NCBI GenBank assembly: GCA_044223995.1
Contig: JBGALE010000006.1
Coordinates: 62,001-126,000, forward strand
Reading direction: 5' to 3'
Origin: JACMLD01 sp044223995
GTDB taxonomy: Bacteria; Bacteroidota; Bacteroidia; Chitinophagales; Chitinophagaceae
Length of the DNA stretch: 64,000 bases
Both the position numbers and the translations under genes were made by a program. Below, one piece after another: positions 1 to 8,431 of this stretch. How positions within the stretch are numbered: the stretch's first letter is position 1; the number at the start of each line of letters is the position of its first letter. The notes under the pieces are model-generated. The model saw nothing but the letters and a program-made list of their open reading frames with translations. It had not been told where the DNA came from and did no database searches.

Positions 1-1
1 A

Positions 2-2155
2 GTGGTTCTTACGAAGAATTACCGATCGACACAACCCATTCTTGATGTATCAAAATCATTGATTGATAAAAACGAAGAGCGGCTCGTAAAAAAATTACCG
101 GAACTGAGTAAGGATCTTTTATCCAGCAATCATCTTATCAAACATTTATTGCATCCACCGCTGCTCCGTGAATACGAAACACAGCGGCAGGAAATGATCG
201 GCATTACGCTGCAGGTACAGAAATTACTGGATGAAAATATTCCTCCCGGTAAAATCGGTATTATTTACAAGGAAAATAAATACGGGGAGGAACTGGCGCA
301 ATATTTTGCACTGAAAAATATACCGGCCTACAGCAAACGAAGTATTAATATCCTTACCATTCCACTGGCGCAAAAAATAATACTGCTGCTACGCTACCTG
401 GCTGCTGAACACGATATTCCCTACGGTGGCGATGAAATGCTGTTTGAAATTTTGCATTTCGACTGGTTTCATATTCCACCGATAGAAATCGCCAAACTGA
501 GTGCAGAAGTTGCCGACCGTAAATTTGGAGAGAACAAAACATCGCTGCGCAGGTGGCTGGCAGAAAAAGCAGCCGCACCTTCCAGGGATTTGTTTACGCC
601 TGGTTTACCTGAGCCGCTAAAAAAAGCCAGTGCCATTATTGAAAAATTACTCGCAGATGTTTCCAACGAAACACTGCAAACGGTATTTGAAAATTGTATC
701 CGCGAAGCAGGAGTATTATCTACCATTATGCAATCGCCCGATAAAATTTGGCTGATGCAGGTGCTGACCGGTTTGTTTGATTTTGTAAAGGAAGAAACAC
801 GCCGCAACCCGCTGATGGATATTAAAGAACTGGCAGGGATCATTGAACTGATGGAAAAGGAAGACATTAAATTACCATTGGTACAGGTGAGTGGCAGCGA
901 TAAGGGGATCAACCTGATGACGGCACATGGCTCGAAGGGATTGGAATTCCAGCATGTGTTTTTTGCCGGTTGTAATGCTGGTTTCTGGGAAAAAAAGAAA
1001 AAGCCCGGTGGCGGTTATTCCATACCGGATACCATATTTTCTTCTGCTACCAGGCATACGGATGATGAGGAATTGCGCCGCTTGTTTTATGTGGCGCTGA
1101 CAAGGGCCGAACAACATTTATATATTTCCTACAGCCGGTTCAGGAACGATGGCAAAGAAATGGAACCCTCTATGTTTATTGCCGAAATACAGGATGCGCA
1201 TCACTTACCGGTAGAAAAAATGTTTATCGACGATAATACCATAGCAACTTTCAATGCATTGAATTTTGAAAAGGCACAGGCACCGGAAATAGACAAGATG
1301 GAAACCGATTTCATGGATGTGCTGCTGGATAAATTTGTGATGAATGTAACCGCGCTGAACAACTACCTGAAATGCCCGCTGGAATTTTATTTTAAAAACC
1401 TGGTCAGGATACCTTCTCCCAAAAACGAAGCAACAGAATTTGGGTCTGCAGTACACTATGCACTGGAGCAATTGTTCCGAAAAATGCAGGCAAATGGTGA
1501 AGCATTCCCCTCAAAAGAAATTTTCGTGTACGATTTTGAATGGTATATGCACCGTCACCGTGAAAGCTTTACCAGGGAGCAGTTTGACCGCCGCCTGGAG
1601 TACGGGCATGATGTGTTGAGCAATTACTACGATAAATACATCCATTCTTTTAACCGGATTGTGGCCATTGAAAGAAGTATTAAAAATGTTACCCTCAATG
1701 GTATTCCGATAAAAGGCAAACTCGATAAACTGGAATTTGAAGGAAAATCTGTCAACGTAGTAGATTATAAGACAGGTGATCCTGATAAAGCAAGGTCAAA
1801 AATGAAAGCGCCCGATGAAAAAGATCCCAATGGTGGTGATTACTGGCGGCAGGCTGTATTTTATAAAATACTTGTAGACAATTACAGCCAGAAGGACTGG
1901 AAAGTGATCAGTACTGAATTTGATTTTATTGAACCCGATAAAAAGAAGGAGTATAAAAAACACAAGCTCACCATTACACCTGCTGATATCGCCACCGTGA
2001 CACAACAGGTAACACAGGTATGGCAAAAAATCCAGGAACGCGATTTCTATACGGGCTGTGGCAAGCCGGATTGCCATTGGTGCAATTTTGTTAAAACGAA
2101 TAACCTGGCTGTGGCACTGCATGAGCTGGGCGAGGAAGAGGAAGCAGAATTGTAA
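2..2155 (+). CDS. UvrD-like helicase / PD-(D/E)XK nuclease, 5'-truncated by the window edge
   Basis: This is the C-terminal 717 or so residues of a RecB/AddA-like DNA repair protein; the Walker A part lies outside the window. The visible part opens with NYRSTQPILD, the UvrD motif IV region. Helicase motifs V and VI follow as GINLMTAHGSKGLEFQ near residue 300 and RRLFYVALTRAEQHLYIS near 360. From about residue 450 there is a PD-(D/E)XK nuclease domain, with FGSAVHYALEQLF, the catalytic-type VVDYKTGDPDKA, and GGDYWRQAVFYK. The tail carries clustered cysteines in TGCGKPDCHWCNF, which resemble the Fe-S ligands of AddB/RecB-type nucleases. From the family, the expected role is end processing in double-strand break repair. 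The GTG at base 2 is internal and is not the true start. Confidence 0.9.
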   Translation: MVLTKNYRSTQPILDVSKSLIDKNEERLVKKLPELSKDLLSSNHLIKHLLHPPLLREYETQRQEMIGITLQVQKLLDENIPPGKIGIIYKENKYGEELAQYFALKNIPAYSKRSINILTIPLAQKIILLLRYLAAEHDIPYGGDEMLFEILHFDWFHIPPIEIAKLSAEVADRKFGENKTSLRRWLAEKAAAPSRDLFTPGLPEPLKKASAIIEKLLADVSNETLQTVFENCIREAGVLSTIMQSPDKIWLMQVLTGLFDFVKEETRRNPLMDIKELAGIIELMEKEDIKLPLVQVSGSDKGINLMTAHGSKGLEFQHVFFAGCNAGFWEKKKKPGGGYSIPDTIFSSATRHTDDEELRRLFYVALTRAEQHLYISYSRFRNDGKEMEPSMFIAEIQDAHHLPVEKMFIDDNTIATFNALNFEKAQAPEIDKMETDFMDVLLDKFVMNVTALNNYLKCPLEFYFKNLVRIPSPKNEATEFGSAVHYALEQLFRKMQANGEAFPSKEIFVYDFEWYMHRHRESFTREQFDRRLEYGHDVLSNYYDKYIHSFNRIVAIERSIKNVTLNGIPIKGKLDKLEFEGKSVNVVDYKTGDPDKARSKMKAPDEKDPNGGDYWRQAVFYKILVDNYSQKDWKVISTEFDFIEPDKKKEYKKHKLTITPADIATVTQQVTQVWQKIQERDFYTGCGKPDCHWCNFVKTNNLAVALHELGEEEEAEL

Positions 2156-2204
2156 TTACCTTTATTTTACAGGTTCGTTAGGAAAAACAACCCGCTAAAC
2201 AACT

Positions 2205-2212
2205 TATGTTTG
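2205..2212 (+). promoter_or_regulatory. Promoter -7 element for the Ig-like lipoprotein gene
   Basis: TATGTTTG matches the Bacteroidota -7 consensus TAnnTTTG and stands 25 bases before the ATG at 2237. It also covers the upstream in-frame TTG at 2210, which argues against that codon as the start. Confidence 0.55.
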
Positions 2213-2236
2213 CAACCGCGCATACACAACACTGAA

Positions 2237-3673
2237 ATGAAGCAACCACCATTACGCATCCTTTTTATTTTATTTTCTGCCATCGTTATTATTTTTTCAG
2301 TCATAGGAGGATGCGCCAATCCCATTGCGCCACAGGGAGGCCCGAAGGATACACTGGCCCCGATAGTAATGGTATCGGCACCGCGCGATTCATCCATGGG
2401 TTTTACTGGAAATAAAATAACATTCACCTTTAATGAATTCATTCAACTCGACAATGTAAGGGAAAACCTTATTGTATCACCCACACCTAAGGTGGATCCT
2501 ATCGTAGAATCAAAGTTGCGTACCCTGACCATAAAAATAAAAGACACATTAGAACCGAATACAACGTATACCTACAATTTTGGAAACGCCATCAAGGATG
2601 TAAACGAAGGAAATATTGCCAAAAACTTTACCTATGTTTTTTCTACCGGTAAATCGATCGACAGTTTTCAACTGTCGGGAAAAGTTATTATGGCGCAGGA
2701 TGGTAAAACTGACAGCACACTTATCGCCATGCTTCACCGCAATGGAGACGATTCTGCCGTGATTAAGGAGAAGCCAAGATATGTTGCCCGCATTGACGGC
2801 AGTGGCAATTTTCATTTTCGCAACCTGCCTTCCGGTACTTTTTATTTGTATGCATTAAAAGATGAGAGCGGCCAGCGGAAATATTTATCCAGGAAACAGG
2901 CTTTTGCCTTTGCAGGTAAACCCATCAGCATCGGCGCTGTGAACGCTGCTGAAACACTGTATGCATTTGTTGAAAAAGATACTGCCAAACCAGTTACGGC
3001 CGCAGCACCTGCAGGAAGATTGGCCAATGCAGCCGCAAAAACAGATAAGGCAAAAGAGCAGGACAAGCGCCTGCGGTTCAGCAACAACCTCGATAACGGG
3101 CAACTGGATTTGCTCGGCAACCTCGAATTCAGTTTCCCCGATAAATTAAAAAAATTCGATTCATCGAAAGTGGTGTTTACAGATGATGCATACAAACCTA
3201 TTACCAACTATACTTTCTCGATTGATACCAGTTTTCGGAAGATCACCCTTACACATAAGTGGACGGAAAACACGCCTTATCATTTACTGCTAGATAAAGC
3301 ATTTGCAGAAGACAGCCTTGCCCGAACCATCAGCCGCAACGACACCCTGCATTTCAGGACGAAGAAGGAATCCGACTATGGCAGTATACGCCTGTCGTTC
3401 AGCAAACTTGATTTCTCCAAAACACCGGTTCTGCAAATAATGACGGGCGAACAGGTGGTTTACTCGGAGAAGCTTGCTTCCCTGTTGTTTTATGTAAAAT
3501 TGTTCAAACCGGGTGAATACGAGATCCGCATACTGGAAGATGCCAATGGCAATGGCGTTTGGGACAGCGGTGAATTTTTCATCAAACACCTGCAGCCCGA
3601 ACGTGTAATCCCGGTAAAAAGGAAGCTGGTGGTGAAGGCCAACTGGGACAATGAAGTCCGTATTGAACTCTGA
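2237..3673 (+). CDS. Ig-like (SbsA/Big_5 type) domain lipoprotein
   Basis: A 478-residue envelope lipoprotein. I chose the ATG at 2237 because it gives a clean type II signal peptide: MKQPPLRILF, a hydrophobic run, and the lipobox VIGG before Cys26. An upstream TTG at 2210 lies inside the promoter. Residues of about 50-140 form a bacterial Ig-like domain of the SbsA/Big_5 type, with KITFTFNEFIQLDN and LEPNTTYTYNFGNAIKD. A middle segment resembles a carboxypeptidase-regulatory fold (FRNLPSGTFYLYALKDESG). The end, ILEDANGNGVWDSGEF, resembles domains common in Bacteroidota surface proteins. The gene is followed 20 bases later by recR. The molecular function is unknown; a structural or surface role is inferred. 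Confidence 0.8.
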   Translation: MKQPPLRILFILFSAIVIIFSVIGGCANPIAPQGGPKDTLAPIVMVSAPRDSSMGFTGNKITFTFNEFIQLDNVRENLIVSPTPKVDPIVESKLRTLTIKIKDTLEPNTTYTYNFGNAIKDVNEGNIAKNFTYVFSTGKSIDSFQLSGKVIMAQDGKTDSTLIAMLHRNGDDSAVIKEKPRYVARIDGSGNFHFRNLPSGTFYLYALKDESGQRKYLSRKQAFAFAGKPISIGAVNAAETLYAFVEKDTAKPVTAAAPAGRLANAAAKTDKAKEQDKRLRFSNNLDNGQLDLLGNLEFSFPDKLKKFDSSKVVFTDDAYKPITNYTFSIDTSFRKITLTHKWTENTPYHLLLDKAFAEDSLARTISRNDTLHFRTKKESDYGSIRLSFSKLDFSKTPVLQIMTGEQVVYSEKLASLLFYVKLFKPGEYEIRILEDANGNGVWDSGEFFIKHLQPERVIPVKRKLVVKANWDNEVRIEL

Positions 3674-3681
3674 TCATTTAC

Positions 3682-3689
3682 TATCTTTG
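3682..3689 (+). promoter_or_regulatory. Promoter -7 element for recR (short or absent leader)
   Basis: TATCTTTG is a full TAnnTTTG match ending only 4 bases before the recR ATG. The recR transcript would be leaderless or nearly so. The element overlaps the end of the preceding gene by no more than a few bases of spacer. Confidence 0.5.
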
Positions 3690-3693
3690 CGGC

Positions 3694-4314
3694 ATGCAAT
3701 TCTCCTCTCAATTACTGGAAAATGCGGTGAATGAATTTGCCAGGTTACCGGGTATTGGTAAAAAGACAGCCTTGCGGCTGGTATTGCATTTATTGAAAAC
3801 AGAACCCGATAAAGTAACGGCACTGGGCGACGCCGTAATAAAAATGCGGCAGGAGATAAAATACTGCCAGCGCTGTTTTAATATAGCAGATGCTGATATT
3901 TGTTCCATTTGCTCCAACAGCATGCGTCACCAGGAGATTATTTGTGTGGTGGAAAGCATCCGGGATGTCATCGCTATTGAAAGCACCCAGCAGTTTAATG
4001 GCACGTATCATGTACTGGGCGGCATCATATCACCGCTTGATGGCATTGGGCCCGACCAGTTGAATATTGAGCCCCTGGTAGCCCGCATCCGCAAGGAAAA
4101 TACGCAGGAACTGATTTTCGCGCTTAATCCCAATATACAAGGCGATACCACCATTTATTATATACAAAAAAAATTACAGGGGCTTACCCTGCGCATTACC
4201 ACTATTTCAAGGGGCATCGCCTTTGGCGGCGAACTGGAATACGCCGATGAAATGACCCTGGCCCGCTCCCTGGCCAACCGCCTGCCGGTGGAGAGTTATA
4301 TCGCCAACCGATAA
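3694..4314 (+). CDS. recR: Recombination mediator protein RecR
   Basis: A 206-residue RecR of normal length, acting with RecO (and RecF) to load RecA at gapped DNA. The N-terminal helix-hairpin-helix is seen as LPGIGKKTALRLVLHLL. It is followed by the four-cysteine zinc motif CQRCFNIADADICSIC and then a Toprim domain starting at ICVVESIRDVIAIE. The conserved C-terminal part reads GGELEYADEMTLARSLANR. The ATG at 3694 gives the standard N-terminus and sits just downstream of a TAnnTTTG element. A weak GGGCT/AGCCC hairpin follows the stop near 4324-4340. Confidence 0.97.
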   Translation: MQFSSQLLENAVNEFARLPGIGKKTALRLVLHLLKTEPDKVTALGDAVIKMRQEIKYCQRCFNIADADICSICSNSMRHQEIICVVESIRDVIAIESTQQFNGTYHVLGGIISPLDGIGPDQLNIEPLVARIRKENTQELIFALNPNIQGDTTIYYIQKKLQGLTLRITTISRGIAFGGELEYADEMTLARSLANRLPVESYIANR

Positions 4315-4326
4315 TTTATCCGGGGC

Positions 4327-4357
4327 TTTGATAATAGCCCAACATAACATAATTTTG
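4327..4357 (+). promoter_or_regulatory. Strong promoter for the split methionine synthase operon
   Basis: TTTG at 4327-4330 and TAATTTTG at 4350-4357 are separated by 19 bases, an ideal Bacteroidota -33/-7 pair. Transcription would start near 4364, which leaves a leader of about 215 bases before the ATG at 4581. Confidence 0.65.
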
Positions 4358-4363
4358 CTGCCG

Positions 4364-4580
4364 GTATACAGGCGGATTTGTTTATTGTTCGGCCTGTCTC
4401 AAAACTGAACTAATAAACGCCAGGAAACTCCCCATACAGTTTCCCAACGTTTAAGTGTTTGGTTTATATGCTGTAAGTGTCAGCAATGACGCGGATCTCT
4501 TACTGGTACCATATTGTTCGATTGATAACGATTCTGTGAAGCCAGATCAGTAAAGGCTTTATGGACTAAAACATTTTACT
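4364..4580 (+). promoter_or_regulatory. Long structured 5' leader before the split metH genes (candidate cis-regulatory RNA)
   Basis: The leader contains several hairpins. ACAGGC (4368-4373) pairs with GCCTGT (4392-4397). TAAACG (4414-4419) pairs with CGTTTA (4448-4453), enclosing a 3x3 internal loop and a 7-bp stem GGAAACT/AGTTTCC (4423-4429 with 4438-4444). TGCTG/CAGCA pair at 4469-4485, and AAGCC/GGCTT at 4539-4559 near the start codon. I do not recognise the SAM-I or cobalamin riboswitch cores. There is no T-tailed terminator, so control of translation would be more likely than attenuation. The regulatory function is inferred from gene context and folding only. Confidence 0.4.
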
Positions 4581-5597
4581 ATGGCAGACATACGCAAAGA
4601 ACTGGAAAAGCGCATACTCATCATTGATGGAGCGATGGGGACAATGATACAGCGATATAAGCTGCAGGAAAAAGATTACCGCGGCGATCGCTTTAAGGAT
4701 TGGCCCAGCGATGTAAAAGGCAATAATGATTTACTGAGCATCACACAACCACAGATCATCGAAGCCATTCACAAAGAATACCTGGATGCAGGTGCTGATA
4801 TTATTGAAACCAATACTTTCAGCAGCACCTTTATTGCACAGGCAGACTATGATATGCAATCGCTCGCTTATGAAATGAATGTAGCTTCTGCAAAAGTGGC
4901 CCGCAAGGCTGCTGACGAATACACGGCAAAAGATCCTTCCAAACCGCGGTTTGTAGCAGGCGCCATGGGCCCTTTGAATAAAACACTGAGCCTTTCCCCC
5001 GATGTTAATAACCCCGGGTACCGTGCCGTGACATTCGATGAAGTGGCCAACGCTTATTACGAACAGGTAAAAGGATTGGCAGATGGCGGCGTAGACCTGT
5101 TGCTGATTGAAACTATTTTTGACACCCTCAATGCCAAGGGCGCGATATACGCGATTAAAAAATATTTCCATGATACCGGTAAACGAGAACTACCCATCAT
5201 GATCAGTGGAACCATTACAGATGCGAGTGGCAGAACATTAAGCGGCCAGACGCTCGAGGCATTTTATGTTTCAGTGATGCATGCGCGCCCACTGAGTGTG
5301 GGCCTTAACTGTGCGCTTGGTGCAAAAGAAATGCGCTCGCATATTGAAGAACTCAGTCAAATTGCTTCCTGTTATGTTTCCGCCTATCCCAATGCAGGTT
5401 TGCCAAATGCGATGGGTGAATACGATGAAAGACCGGAAGACACAGCGCATTTCCTGGAAGATTGGGCAAAGGAAGGCTATGTAAACATTGTAGGCGGATG
5501 TTGTGGCACCACACCCGATCATATCAAACATATTGCAGAGCATGTGAAAGAATTTGAACCAAGAAAGTTACCGGAAGTAGAAACAACACTTGCTTAA
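4581..5597 (+). CDS. metH: Methionine synthase, homocysteine-binding half (split MetH)
   Basis: A 338-residue protein matching only the N-terminal homocysteine S-methyltransferase domain of cobalamin-dependent methionine synthase. Visible features are the opening LIIDGAMGTMIQRYKL, the TIM-barrel segment GADIIETNTFSST, and the zinc-binding cysteines in VGLNCALG and GGCCGTTPDHI. It ends where the folate domain would begin. The next gene, 21 bases downstream, supplies the folate, cobalamin and AdoMet domains, so the two products must act together to methylate homocysteine from methyltetrahydrofolate. Their combined length of 1,246 residues is close to the 1,227 of E. coli MetH. Splitting at this boundary occurs elsewhere in Bacteroidota. 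Confidence 0.93.
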   Translation: MADIRKELEKRILIIDGAMGTMIQRYKLQEKDYRGDRFKDWPSDVKGNNDLLSITQPQIIEAIHKEYLDAGADIIETNTFSSTFIAQADYDMQSLAYEMNVASAKVARKAADEYTAKDPSKPRFVAGAMGPLNKTLSLSPDVNNPGYRAVTFDEVANAYYEQVKGLADGGVDLLLIETIFDTLNAKGAIYAIKKYFHDTGKRELPIMISGTITDASGRTLSGQTLEAFYVSVMHARPLSVGLNCALGAKEMRSHIEELSQIASCYVSAYPNAGLPNAMGEYDERPEDTAHFLEDWAKEGYVNIVGGCCGTTPDHIKHIAEHVKEFEPRKLPEVETTLA

Positions 5598-5618
5598 GTA
5601 TAAAAGCAACAACAAATT

Positions 5619-8345
5619 ATGGCAGATACCATTTCAATAAAACCATTTCTCCGCTTATCAGGGCTTGAGCCTTTGGTTGTCCGGCCGGAAATGAATTTCG
5701 TAAACATCGGTGAACGTACGAATGTAACCGGTTCAAAAAAGTTTGCACGTCTTATCCGTGACAATCAATACGAGGAAGCACTGAGCGTTGCAAGGCAACA
5801 GGTGGAAAATGGCGCACAGGTATTGGACGTAAACATGGACGACGCCTTGCTGGATGGTGTAAAAGCAATGACCACTTACCTGAATTTGCTGCAAAGCGAA
5901 CCGGATATTGCGAAGATTCCCATCATGATCGACTCATCCAAGTTTGAGATCATAGAAGCTGGTTTGAAATGTGTACAGGGTCGTTGCATTGTCAATTCCA
6001 TTTCCATGAAGGAGGGAGAAGCCAAATTTCTTGAACAGGCATTTATCTGCAAAAGTTTTGGCGCCGCCGTTATCGTAATGGCATTTGATGAAAAAGGACA
6101 GGCCGATACAAAACAAAGGAAAATAGAAATTTGTCACCGCGCATATAAGTTGCTGACTGAAAAAGCAGGTTATGACCCGCAGGATATTATTTTCGATCCA
6201 AACATATTTGCCGTAGCCACCGGAATTGAAGAACATAATAATTACGCGGTCGATTTTATTGAAGCCACCCGTGAAATAAAAAAATTGATGCCGCTGACCA
6301 AAGTAAGTGGTGGCGTAAGTAATATTTCATTTTCCTTTCGTGGCAATGAACACGTACGCGAAGCGATGCACTCCGTATTTCTTTACCATGCCATCCGGGC
6401 AGGAATGGATATGGGCATTGTAAATGCAGGACAATTGGTAGTATATGATGAAATCGAACCAACCCTGCGCAATTTATGCGAAGATGTATTGCTCAACCGG
6501 AACAACGACAACAATGAAGCCACCGAGAAACTGATCAATTTTGCGGAAACAGTAAAGGCAAAGGGAAAAGTAGAAGTAAAAGATGAGGCATGGAGAAACA
6601 ACAGTGTGGAAGAACGGCTCAAACATTCACTGGTAAATGGCATCACTGATTATATAGATGCAGATACAGAAGAAGCGAGATTGAAATACCCACGGCCGCT
6701 GGATGTTATTGAAGGCCCGCTGATGGCGGGGATGAATGTGGTAGGCGATTTGTTTGGAAGTGGTAAAATGTTTTTGCCGCAGGTAGTGAAAAGCGCAAGG
6801 GTAATGAAAAAATCCGTTGCTATCCTTACACCATATATCGAGCAGGAGAAAGAACAACTCCGGCTAGCGCAAACAGCTTCTGGTATTACTGCTGATCAGG
6901 CCGGCGCAGCACGTATATTACTGGCCACGGTGAAAGGCGATGTACACGATATCGGTAAAAATATCGTCGGCGTAGTATTGGGTTGCAATGGTTATGATAT
7001 TATTGATTTGGGTGTAATGGTACCCACCGACAAAATACTGGATACCGCTGTAAAGGAAAATGTTGACATCATTGGTTTGAGCGGATTGATAACACCTTCA
7101 CTGGACGAAATGGTGCATGTGGCACATGAGATGAAACGCCGGGGAATGAAACAACCATTGCTGATTGGTGGCGCTACCACTTCACGTATGCATACCGCAG
7201 TAAAAATTGCACCGCAGTACGAAGAAGGTGTGGTTCATGTACTGGACGCATCCAGAAGTGTAACGGTAGCGGGCAACCTTTTAAACAAGGAACAAAAAAA
7301 GAGTTTTCTCTCCGGGCTGACTACTGAATACACGAAGCTGAAGGAAGATTTTGCCAATAAAAAAACCACTAAGCAATTACTGAGTTTGCCGGATGCACAA
7401 CGAAACAAGGTAAGTATTGACTGGCAAAAATTCGAACCGGTTACGCCAACCTTTACCGGTATAAAAATCCTGGACCATTTTGATCTTAATGAAATTGCAG
7501 CATACATCGACTGGCAGCCTTTTTTTATCGCCTGGGAACTGCACGGAAAATTTCCGCAAATACTCACTGACGAAAAGATTGGAAAGGAAGCTACCAAACT
7601 TTATAACGATGCAAAAGCCTTACTGAAAAAGATAATTGATGAAAAATGGCTGACGGCAAGAGGTGTAGTAGGTTTTTGGGAAGCCAACAGTGACGGAAAG
7701 GATAGTGTACTGGTGGATAATAATAACAAAACAACGCAACTGGAATTTCTGCGGCAGCAAAGTAAAAAAGCAGATGGCCAGCCGAATATTTCACTCGCAG
7801 ATTTTATTGCACCGGCAACGACCGGTAAACAGGATTATATCGGTGCCTTTAGTGTAACCATACAGGGCATTGAAGCACATATCAAAAAATTTGAAGCAGC
7901 CCACGACGATTATAGCAAAATCACTTTACAGGCACTGGCTGATCGGTTGGCCGAAGCATTTGCTGAATGCCTTCATGCAAAAACGCGCAGGGAATGGTGG
8001 GGTTATTCTAAGAATGAACAACTGACCAACGAGGATTTGATCAAAGAAGCATACGATGGCATCAGGCCGGCACCGGGTTATCCTGCCTGCCCTGATCATA
8101 CAGAAAAATATAAGTTATTTACATTGCTTGGTGGAAAAGAGAACACCGGCATTACACTCACCGAATCTCTGGCCATGTATCCTGCCTCATCTGTTTGCGG
8201 CTGGTATTTTGCCAACCCGCAAAGCCAGTATTTTGGTGTGGGAAAAATTCAGAAAGACCAGGTGGAAGTGTATGCAAAAAGAAAAAATATGCCAGTGGAA
8301 GATATAGAACGCTGGCTAAGACCTGTATTGGAATACGATGCTTAA
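5619..8345 (+). CDS. metH: Methionine synthase, folate/cobalamin/AdoMet-activation half (split MetH)
   Basis: A 908-residue protein covering the remaining MetH modules. The pterin-binding domain begins at FVNIGERTNVTGSKKF. The helical cobalamin cap is at about residues 300-430. The Rossmann cobalamin domain carries GDVHDIGKNIVGVVL, whose His is the lower axial ligand of B12, followed by GLSGLITPSLDEM and LIGGATTSRMH. The C-terminal reactivation domain has RPAPGYPACPDH and the YFGVGKIQKDQ segment. It methylates homocysteine via methylcobalamin together with the adjacent small gene, which holds the zinc-binding homocysteine domain. The start ATG lies 21 bases after the previous stop, so the genes are surely co-transcribed. 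Confidence 0.95.
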   Translation: MADTISIKPFLRLSGLEPLVVRPEMNFVNIGERTNVTGSKKFARLIRDNQYEEALSVARQQVENGAQVLDVNMDDALLDGVKAMTTYLNLLQSEPDIAKIPIMIDSSKFEIIEAGLKCVQGRCIVNSISMKEGEAKFLEQAFICKSFGAAVIVMAFDEKGQADTKQRKIEICHRAYKLLTEKAGYDPQDIIFDPNIFAVATGIEEHNNYAVDFIEATREIKKLMPLTKVSGGVSNISFSFRGNEHVREAMHSVFLYHAIRAGMDMGIVNAGQLVVYDEIEPTLRNLCEDVLLNRNNDNNEATEKLINFAETVKAKGKVEVKDEAWRNNSVEERLKHSLVNGITDYIDADTEEARLKYPRPLDVIEGPLMAGMNVVGDLFGSGKMFLPQVVKSARVMKKSVAILTPYIEQEKEQLRLAQTASGITADQAGAARILLATVKGDVHDIGKNIVGVVLGCNGYDIIDLGVMVPTDKILDTAVKENVDIIGLSGLITPSLDEMVHVAHEMKRRGMKQPLLIGGATTSRMHTAVKIAPQYEEGVVHVLDASRSVTVAGNLLNKEQKKSFLSGLTTEYTKLKEDFANKKTTKQLLSLPDAQRNKVSIDWQKFEPVTPTFTGIKILDHFDLNEIAAYIDWQPFFIAWELHGKFPQILTDEKIGKEATKLYNDAKALLKKIIDEKWLTARGVVGFWEANSDGKDSVLVDNNNKTTQLEFLRQQSKKADGQPNISLADFIAPATTGKQDYIGAFSVTIQGIEAHIKKFEAAHDDYSKITLQALADRLAEAFAECLHAKTRREWWGYSKNEQLTNEDLIKEAYDGIRPAPGYPACPDHTEKYKLFTLLGGKENTGITLTESLAMYPASSVCGWYFANPQSQYFGVGKIQKDQVEVYAKRKNMPVEDIERWLRPVLEYDA

Positions 8346-8431
8346 TTTGCTTTTACAATACCGGAACAAATAATATCGCGATATAAATTTCGTTTGTAAG
8401 ACGTTTTAATTTTATTTCAAATTACCCTGAC

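Noticed and set aside
4364..4580. Known SAM-I or cobalamin riboswitch in the metH leader
   Set aside because: I looked for the conserved cores by eye and did not find them. Only generic stems were kept.
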